Below are positions 57,164-64,000 of a stretch of DNA of 64,000 bases, piece by piece. Within the stretch, counting starts at the first letter, position 1; each line of letters starts with the position of its first letter. The notes beneath the pieces are model-generated. The model was not told the DNA's origin, did no database searches, and saw nothing but the letters and a program-made list of their open reading frames with translations. The position numbers and the translations under genes are program-made. Source of the DNA: Flaccisagitta enflata (Eukaryota > Chaetognatha > Sagittoidea > Aphragmophora); contig OZ231126.1 of NCBI GenBank assembly GCA_965153355.1, positions 89,962,001-90,026,000 of the forward strand. The letters are read 5' to 3'.

Positions 57164-57221
<58 letters not shown>
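56474..57221. mobile_element. Fold-back MITE bordered by (CT)n tracts
   Basis: Arms from about 56588 (CAGTTGACCTGAAATGATCG) and ending about 57163 pair over about 270 bp each; the family is shared with 15275-15907. A (CT)n tract lies outside each end (56474-56562 and 57165-57221). Confidence 0.8.
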
Positions 57222-57225
<4 letters not shown>

Positions 57226-57302
57226 CATGATCGTCTTTTTGCTCTCCCTCGTTTTCACTCGTCTGGCCCTCACGAGATTTGGAGTGATAAAGGGTCGAAT
57301 GG

Positions 57303-57692
<390 letters not shown>

Positions 57693-58045
57693 GGAAGAAG
57701 TATTACCAAGTATAATTATTCGTAATGACGTGTCGGAACGCATTTTTCCTTAGATCATAAAAATATTTTTAAAGGAAAATATTTTTGAATGAAAAAATCG
57801 TGAATTTGAAGTAAAACAAAAAGCATATATATACTCTTCTTATAAGCTGTGCTAATTGGCCTTTATCATATGTGTCTAAATCAGTACGAAAAAACTTTGA
57901 AGAAAAGAAAAATAAACATTGGGGAAAATTAGGGGTATTGGGGCCAAAAAAAAAAAACCAGATTTGTACATGTAATAAGTTATCATTAGCTTTTGCATCA
58001 TGGGAATTGTGGTTTTGTACGGGTACAAAATGATTATGATAGCCT

Positions 58046-58771
58046 TCTTTGGGCAGCAGCCCCAAAGGAGACAAAGTTCTGTAGAATAACGGGGGAATCT
58101 GTCTATCCGTCCATCCTTACATCTGTCTATCAGTCCTTCCTTACATCTGTCCATAAGTACCCCCCATCCTAAGGGCTTTGTCTCCTTTGGGGCCCGAATC
58201 CAAACTGTTTCGCCCAAATCCAAGCAAAAAGACCCAAATCCAGGTAAAATGGCCCAAATCCAAGCAAAATGGGCAAAATCTGGCTAGAAAACCTGAATTC
58301 TGGTCTGAGTTCTATCATTTTGGCCCCTTAGACCTAGATTCTGAGTTCTGATACCCAGATTCTGGCTTCTAAAACCCATATGCTAGCCCAGATCTTGACC
58401 TCTGGGACCTAGATTCTGGTCTCTGAGACCCAGGTTCTGGCCTCAAAGACCTAAATCCTGGCCTCAGTGGCCCAAATCCTGGCTCCAGAGACTAAAATTG
58501 GTCTCTGAGACCCAGATTCAGGCCTCAGGGAGCTGGATTGTGGCCTGCCCCCCCCCCCCCCTCAACTTAACTTACAAACTACAGAAGGGCGCGGGTACCA
58601 ATGACCGTATACTGCATTTTGTCATTTCTCCATGTTATTCAATGAGAGTTTGAACAACAGGACATCCTGGACAGAAGGAAGGCAGATAGAAGGACGGATG
58701 GACGCACAGACAGATTCCCCCTGTGTTCTACAGGACTTCGTCCCTTTCGGGGCCGCTGCCCAAAAAAAAGA
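58046..58771. mobile_element. Family C TIR element, copy 2
   Basis: Left TTGGGCAGCAGCCCCAAAGG...GTTCTGTAGAA and right TTCTACAGGAC...CGGGGCCGCTGCCCAA are inverted over about 60 bp. The core (58195-58540) is an array of GGCCCAAATCCAAGCAAAAT then GAGACCCAGATTCTGGCCTC units. Confidence 0.8.
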
Positions 58772-59027
58772 ATTAAGCTGTTTTGGACACTTTTATTGAG
58801 GCCAGTTAATCCAACATCCAGTCTTAGTCCTCGGCCCCTTGTTTGTATCCTAACATCGGACCCTTTATTCTTTTACTGCCCTTCTCACCAACGCCCTTTC
58901 GTGAATAGATCGACTTGAGGCGGAGTAAAAGGAGAAAAGGAAAGATGCAAAATAGAAAGAAAACGAAAGAAAGAGAAAAATGTCTAGACGTAAGACGAAC
59001 ACAAGGACAAGCGCGACCATTTTAAGC

Positions 59028-59032
<5 letters not shown>

Positions 59033-59087
<55 letters not shown>
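59033..59087. repeat. (GA)n microsatellite
   Basis: 55 bp of GA. Confidence 0.95.
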
Positions 59088-59351
59088 CTTACAAAGTAGC
59101 GGAGAGACTGATAAAACAGGAGTGTAGGACTCAACACTCAAGAGGCTCACACCCTTACGCAGTGTATGTGTATGTGTCTGTATATCGGTGTATGTACATG
59201 TCTTAGTTATCATGTTGTCTGTCTTTTGTTTGTCTCTTTGTCTATCCGTCATTGTTTTCCTCAGTTAGTTTCTTATTCAGTGTCTGTTTGCAGTTTTCTC
59301 ATTCTACCTCTAGAAAAAAGTTCATCACTCGCTTGGCACTGATAGCGTCCG

Positions 59352-59620
<269 letters not shown>

Positions 59621-59730
59621 TGGCACTGATGGCGTCTCCACGGACTAGAATCACTTTACGACTCAAACGATGATGAAAACCGCCATCTTTTCCCCCGTCT
59701 TCCCTGCTTCCTTCTCTTTCCTTTATCTTC

Positions 59731-59821
<91 letters not shown>

Positions 59822-59822
59822 A

Positions 59823-59865
<43 letters not shown>

Positions 59866-59868
59866 TCA
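59731..59868. repeat. (TTTC)n microsatellite
   Basis: About 34 units with one TTAC. Confidence 0.95.
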
Positions 59869-60383
59869 TTTTCCTTCTTTGTTTCTTTGTTTCTTTCTCT
59901 TGTCTTTCTTTCTTTCTGTTTTTTTTTTCTTCTGTCCTTCCTCCTTTCTAGCTGGTTTCATTTTTCTCGGATTCTTTTGTTCAGCCTGATTTTGCCTTCT
60001 TCATCTATTGCCGTTTTCCTCACTGAACTAGTCTCTGTGAAACATTAAAGATCAATTATAAATAATGCAAGATATATTTCCAAATCTTGCATTTAATAGT
60101 AAATGAGAGCAAAGGTTGTCGCACCATCAAAAAACATGAAATCATTTACTTTAGAATCACCAGCGCCTTTATGAAATATCGGGTGTTTGAAAAAAAAAAC
60201 TGGTGTGGTAATCTGTAAAGCTGAAAATGCAAGGTTTTTCTTCCTTTCTGTTCTATGTCCATGAACTAAGTTTTTATGAAACGGTTTCAAGTCAGGATAC
60301 AGGGGCAATCCTGAACAGGAATGTAAGCATTCTGTCGTAGGCACTGTTTATAATCATTAGAGAACCAATGACATTATAGGAAG

Positions 60384-60737
60384 AGGGGCAGCCGAATCGC
60401 TAGCACCCTTAACTGCAGCTCAAATAGTTACCACCACACGGACAGTAAAGGTGGCGCCGAACAACTTGTCCCAATTCAACTCCCGCCATTGAGGCAATTT
60501 CTTTATTTCAACCTAGTTTTCAAGATACAGCTGTTTAAAGGGTGAAAATCAACAATTTTCTGAAATGTTGATTTAGTTAATTTATGACCAATATCTTCCA
60601 AACTATGAGGAAATTCGAAAAACGCCTTGATGGCGGGAATAGTATTGGGATAAGCTTTTAGCCAGTACCTCAGCTGTCCCTGTAATATTGTCCAACCAAG
60701 CTGTGGTTAGGGGTGCTAGCAATTTAGTTGCCCCTCT
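60384..60737. mobile_element. Small TIR element GAGGGGCAGCC
   Basis: GAGGGGCAGCCGAATCGCTAG...CACCCTTAAC pairs with GTTAGGGGTGCTAGCAATTT...GCCCCTC. About 354 bp, no coding frame. Confidence 0.65.
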
Positions 60738-61089
60738 CAATATATCATAATTGAGACTGTATAAAAGATGTTGTTTATTTTGATTTACTCAGATTTTATT
60801 CATGATTTTATCAGAATCATTTTACCAAGGTGTCTAGTTCTAAATATGTCATCCAGCGATCATTTAAAACGCTATTCTGATGGCAATTCCTGAGTAAAAA
60901 CTACCTGCAGTTTTTATTCGAACACCCGTTAAAAACCATGCCATGCCGTGCCACATGCTCTTGTACTCAAAACATAGCAGAAGCAAAATTAAAAAAAAAA
61001 AAGGTTCATGCAACAGTAAAAAAGCCCAATTTCGCGCCCATGACAACAAACGGATGCGCTACCGTTCAACGGGGGAAAATGTGTTTGCA

Positions 61090-61460
61090 TCATGTCTTGA
61101 AAATGACAAAGTGTTCGTTTGATGCGGTGTATGCTTGGCCTTTGCTATCATCAGAACACGGAATCCTTAACACGGCAAGCCTCTTTTTGTGAGAAACATT
61201 TTTACCAGCGAATGTTACAGAGAGCTTTTGTTTCGGAACTGCTGGCTGCCCAGCTTGCTTCAGACGATTAATGTACTTCCCTATCAATGCTTCCACAGTA
61301 TCCTTATCAATGTTAAAGTTGTAAAGGAATTGAATGCTTGCATCGTCACCCGATTTTATCAAGCACTGCATGCGAGATGTCTCGATGATCGAGCTTTCAA
61401 GCATCGGCAAAGCAGGAGGCTGACTACCGAATGGAGATAAGCTTTGCGTAATTAGGAATG
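61090..61460 (-). CDS. Hypothetical open frame, probable 3' exon
   Basis: An unrecognised minus-strand frame: SSIIETSRMQCLIKSGDDAS, IDKDTVEALIGKYINRLKQA, then a basic stretch (KQKLSVTFAGKNVSHKKRLA) and a stop at 61090. It has gene-like composition and continues from 61424-61912 in a different frame. A possible donor (CG|GTAGTC) or a one-base indel near 61430 would join them. No conserved catalytic motif is visible. Confidence 0.35.
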
Positions 61461-61912
61461 TGTGGGTTAACAAGCTTGAGCTCTGCTTTTGGCTCAACTT
61501 GCTTTATCATCCGAGGAGGCACCTTAGCTCTCTGTTTGTCTCGCTTATGCAAATACATTTTAACTTCAGTCTGAACTTCAAGTCTTGGTTGACTAAAGTC
61601 CTTGACTGAAGCCCCTGACTGGAGTTGTCCATCTTCATTTGGCAAATCTTCGGCTACATCTTTTTGGAATCCAACTTGCTCGACTTGTGTCCCACTTTGA
61701 GTATTTGATTCAAAATGCTCCAAGACATCATTTGTAATAATATTGTCACCGTTGTGGTTGCTTGCCACAACTTTATGAAGTTCGACGTCTGGCCATATTT
61801 TCATGATATCGCGAATTAGCATCTCAACAATGGCGCCGCTGTCGACTTTGGTTCGGGTTGTCTCGTCGGGATTCTTGTATGAAAGTTGGACAACATCACT
61901 ACTCAACCCCAC
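61424..61912 (-). CDS. Hypothetical open frame, probable exon
   Basis: I do not recognise this product. The frame has ordinary coding-like composition (162 codons, acidic, few repeats): IVEMLIRDIMKIWPDVELHK, then a Gln/Glu/Asp-rich middle and a basic end (YLHKRDKQRAKVPPRMIKQV). Its first 12 codons lie in a dispersed repeat (61885-61960), and a TTTCATACAAG acceptor sits right at that border, so the exon probably begins near 61881. It overlaps the next frame at 61424-61497, which suggests a splice or frameshift there. It could be a neighbouring gene or the remains of a transposon protein. Confidence 0.4.
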   Translation of the reverse strand: MGLSSDVVQLSYKNPDETTRTKVDSGAIVEMLIRDIMKIWPDVELHKVVASNHNGDNIITNDVLEHFESNTQSGTQVEQVGFQKDVAEDLPNEDGQLQSGASVKDFSQPRLEVQTEVKMYLHKRDKQRAKVPPRMIKQVEPKAELKLVNPHIPNYAKLISIR

Positions 61913-62137
61913 TTTACTAAAGGATGAGAGCCTTTGGAGCTCTCACTGGTGTATGTTACCTCGGTAGTTAATGGCAAAAAGTTCTGAGGGTGGCAGTAGC
62001 TAAACACGCATGAAATAACATCTGAATTTTTCAGAGGTAAGATCATTCCATCTCTCATTCCCTGATTGTATACTTCACTTTCATACTTAGCATATTCCTC
62101 AAAAAAACATGTTGAGCTCCCCCTTGGATGAGTCGAT

Positions 62138-62443
62138 TTAGCGCAGAACCATCTCCGATCGCAAAAAAAAAAAGAATGGAAATAACATCGAGATTTTATC
62201 GCAATACTGGTCTTGAGAGGGACAATTGTAGCCCGAAAAGGAAAGCATTGTATCTTCGTGTTTGCCTTTATGAGCCCAAATGTTTCTCAAGAAACGCAAA
62301 AGGTCGGCATATTTCGTGGTGCAATATCCTTTATCTCTTGTACCAAAATCATGCAGTATTTTGTGATTGAACAACTCGTTCCACGCCACTCGACCTCCAA
62401 TGATCAAGCTGGCATGATCTTCGATGTACGCATGCTTTGTCCG
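62138..62443 (-). CDS. KEN endoribonuclease domain (orphaned 3' part)
   Basis: After the TAG at 62444-62446 the frame is open for about 100 codons: IEDHASLIIGGRVAWNELFN, then GYCTTKYADLLRFLRNIWAH, ending near ISMLFPFFFFLRSEM before TAA. The second stretch matches the KEN core of RNase L (VGDLLKFIRNLGEH) and IRE1 (VRDLLRAMRNKKHH). The catalytic Arg-Asn (62282-62287) and His (62270-62272) are kept with correct R-N-x3-H spacing, so the fold was probably active before the break. The C-terminal FP pair matches the conserved FPHLL. A 14-base T run (plus-strand A run at 62162) near the end could hide a length error. Confidence 0.7.
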   Translation of the reverse strand, partial: RTKHAYIEDHASLIIGGRVAWNELFNHKILHDFGTRDKGYCTTKYADLLRFLRNIWAHKGKHEDTMLSFSGYNCPSQDQYCDKISMLFPFFFFLRSEMVLR

Positions 62444-62504
62444 CTACCCTTTCTTACGGATTCGGTTTTTCTCTATCATTTTCTCACTTATATCTTCTAA
62501 TCTA

Positions 62505-63115
62505 CTATCTAGCTCAAAAGTATAGAGGCAAACATTTTGGACAATATCTCTGCTTAGAATAAAAAATCGATAGGAAAATTGGTGAGATTCAGAAACTAGA
62601 GCGAATTTCTGATCGAATGGCGCAAACCGCGTTCATCTAAGTCAAAGCGTTTAGAAATGACAGCTCAAACAAGATTGCCACTCCAAATCGAAAAGGGCAA
62701 AAAAATGCGGACGCGGGAAATTCGAGTTGATGGAAGATGGCGCGCCTGCGCATTGCGCCGCTACGACGAAGCAATGGCACACCCAACACGGCGTCAAACT
62801 CTTCGGTGGTTGGCTAGGAAACAGCCCTGATCTGAACCCCATTGAATCGCTTTGGTTACAAATGAAGCAGCTACAAAGCAAAGAACGTGCGACGTTGGCT
62901 ACAGGGTTGAAAAAAATCGCTTCAAAGTCTGGGAGAAGATCACGCCGTCTTACCTCAAATCTCTCTACGAAAGCATGCCGAGGCGTATGAAGGCGGTTGT
63001 TGATGCCCAGGGAGGGCACACTAAGTATTAAACATATTCCGGAATTTTATTATGTATTATTTATTGAATAAATTATTTAATACTTATCTTGCCTCTATAC
63101 TTTTGAGCTAGATAG
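62505..63115 (+). mobile_element. Internally deleted Tc1-like DNA transposon
   Basis: Inverted termini CTATCTAGCTCAAAAGTATA at 62505 and its complement ending at 63115 are flanked on both sides by TA (62503-62504 and 63116-63117), the Tc1/mariner target duplication. At 611 bp it is less than half of a full element. It keeps only the C-terminal third of a transposase. It lies in the IRE1/RNase L-type gene, transposase antisense to the gene. Confidence 0.9.
62727..63031 (+). pseudogene. Tc1-like transposase C-terminal fragment, frameshifted
   Basis: The frame opens EDGAPAHCAATTKQWHTQHG with the catalytic Asp, and FGGWLGNSPDLNPIESLW with the third catalytic acidic residue, about 35 residues apart as in the DDE family. 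After GLKKIASKSG the matching sequence continues in another frame (ITPSYLKSLYESMPRRMKAV, then AQGGHTKY and TAA at 63029). An indel near the A-run at about 62910 explains the switch. The N-terminal DNA-binding domain and first catalytic Asp are absent, so it cannot make an active enzyme. Confidence 0.9.
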
Positions 63116-63117
63116 TA

Positions 63118-63800
63118 AGAACTTTTTCTGCATTGGACATAAATGCGGGACTTTGTAGAACTTCCCGGGCTGGGAATCCGTTTCTTAGTGCTTTGATGAG
63201 AATCAAGAGATCGAGAGGTGTTGGTTGAAAGAATATCTCAATCATGGAAGCGGCCAAGCGCAGGTCAGATTGATCTATTGGTTCCACGCACTGGGCTTTA
63301 GCAAGGTCGCCTAATTTTAGGTGCCAGTTGTGTTCTTCTCCTTTGAGACAAAATGCTTCCATGTTGATACTGGAATGGCAAACTGAGGGAGAAAGAGCGT
63401 GCAAATACCTAATGGCCTCCAACATCTGCCGACAAAGATTTTGGCCATCTAACTCTAGTTTCCCCGCCTCTCTCATCTGAAGTGCCATCATCAATGAGCG
63501 GTGAGACGTTTCTAAAAACTGGAAGCCTTTTATGGCGTGAGCGCAAGAAAAATCAGTAGCCCAGGCGTGCAACTGAAGAATGCCCACGTGATCCAGTTTC
63601 ATATGCATCGTGGATTGATGGGCAAAGTGACGCCTCTCATGCCAGGTTTTAAGAGGATACTTGAGACTCTGGCCATAACGAAACTTCTTCCTCAGAATTG
63701 AGATTGAATGGATTACTTCCAAAATCACAAGCAAGGCGGCCAAAATACTGATGCCAATTGGCAAATATTCGTCGCGAATCAGCCATAACTCATATTCCAT
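63118..63800 (-). CDS. Pseudokinase half of the IRE1/RNase L-type gene
   Basis: About 227 codons. Residues 14-35 form a membrane helix followed by a basic stop-transfer patch (RKKFRYG). The kinase fold is suggested by NLCRQMLEAIRYLHALSPSV (the helix before the catalytic loop) and HLKLGDLAKA (the metal-binding loop). The catalytic loop reads CHSSINMEAFCL where kinases have HRDLKxxN: the catalytic Asp is Ser and the Asn is Ala. DFG is DLA, no glycine loop or APE motif is visible, and the activation segment is short. It is therefore a pseudokinase, as in vertebrate RNase L. The end FPAREVLQSPAFMSNAEKVL matches the IRE1 kinase-KEN junction (HPFFW..EK). Confidence 0.75.
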
Positions 63801-64000
63801 CGTTAGAGATTTAACGTTGGAACAATAAAACTTAACTCAATTTGAGCCCAACTAAAGTATAAACATTTGAACATTGGCTGCAATCCTAGGCATTGCCTTT
63901 CATCAAATATCGCGTGCGAGAGAATCTAAGAATACCGCGTGGCAAGCGAGTGAGATGATTTCTCTTCAGGTTCAGGTTTTCAATACCCGTCACATTTGAT
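63801..64000 (-). other. Upstream flank of the IRE1/RNase L-type gene
   Basis: AT-rich; an in-frame TGA 12 codons before the ATG and a TTTATAC stretch about 60 bp further up are visible. Whether this is a promoter/5' UTR or an intron cannot be told here. Confidence 0.3.

Larger units (their letters stand above)
62138..63800 (-). pseudogene. Membrane-anchored IRE1/RNase L-type kinase-KEN gene, broken by a Tc1-like insertion
   Basis: IRE1 and RNase L share a kinase or pseudokinase domain fused to a KEN endoribonuclease; IRE1 cuts XBP1-type mRNA at the ER membrane. Codons from the ATG at 63800 give a short N terminus, a membrane segment (ISILAALLVILEVIHSISIL), a shrunken kinase domain, and the IRE1-type end REVLQSPAFMSNAEKVL. 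The frame then runs into a Tc1-like element (62505-63115), whose inverted repeat supplies a stop at 63108-63110. Beyond the element, the flank continues the family sequence (LEDISEKMIEK, like LQDVSDRIEKE), has one TAG at 62444-62446, then a KEN domain to 62138. Insertion plus nonsense codon make it a pseudogene or broken allele. No luminal sensor domain is seen; an in-frame TGA lies 12 codons before the ATG. Assignment to the IRE1/RNase L family is from motifs only. Confidence 0.75.

Noticed and set aside
62421-62443. A 23-nt intron (GTAAGA...AAAG) removing the TAG in the KEN gene
   Set aside because: It is far below known intron sizes and its removal shifts the KEN domain out of frame.

Overview
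The window looks like metazoan nuclear DNA, probably from an invertebrate with a repeat-rich genome; I cannot name the species. Genes are split by GT-AG introns, intergenic space is dominated by very long microsatellites (CA, CT, CTTT, CTGT), minisatellites and fold-back transposons, and both recognisable host genes have animal relatives. No bacterial, viral or organellar gene cluster was seen.

Two host genes can be supported, both on the minus strand. (1) An EFR3/rolling blackout homologue fills 35971-53858. I could place nine exons whose splice sites and phases all join in frame (3303 nt, about 1100 codons). EFR3 is the plasma-membrane scaffold that recruits phosphatidylinositol 4-kinase III alpha. 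(2) At 62138-63800 lies a membrane-anchored IRE1/RNase L-type gene: transmembrane segment, degenerate kinase domain, then a KEN endoribonuclease domain that keeps the R-N-x3-H catalytic motif. A deleted Tc1-like transposon (62505-63115, TA duplicated) sits exactly between kinase and KEN. Removing it in silico restores the frame across the junction, but one TAG remains downstream, so this copy reads as a pseudogene. Next to it, 61090-61912 holds two unrecognised minus-strand open frames. A frameshifted LINE-type reverse transcriptase tail lies at about 20250-20640.

Layout: 1-7.9 kb, repeats with a 159-bp satellite; 8.0-10.7 kb, a 23-bp minisatellite of about 117 copies; 11-25.8 kb, simple repeats and fold-back elements; 25.8-28.5 kb, a 29-bp A/B alternating array interrupted by two datable insertions; 29.9-31.8 kb and 37.3-39.7 kb, elements with greatly expanded 10-11 bp cores; 36-54 kb, the EFR3 gene with MITE-loaded introns; 54-60 kb, more elements and simple repeats; 60-64 kb, the pseudogene region.

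The main non-genic discovery is a superfamily of 130-400 bp elements (over 20 copies) starting AACAAGSCC, with a GGAC/GACC-type core and ending in a short hairpin followed by TAAAAA. In each subfamily a motif near the 5' end repeats the hairpin arm of that same subfamily, so the two covary. Subterminal inverted repeats, tandem-repeat core, 3' hairpin and T-rich target match the design of non-autonomous Helentron-type elements (HINE/DINE). Several of the large minisatellites here are expanded cores of such elements. A second notable class is a TIR element carrying two outward-facing tRNA-like modules (37791-38290, 55359-55864).
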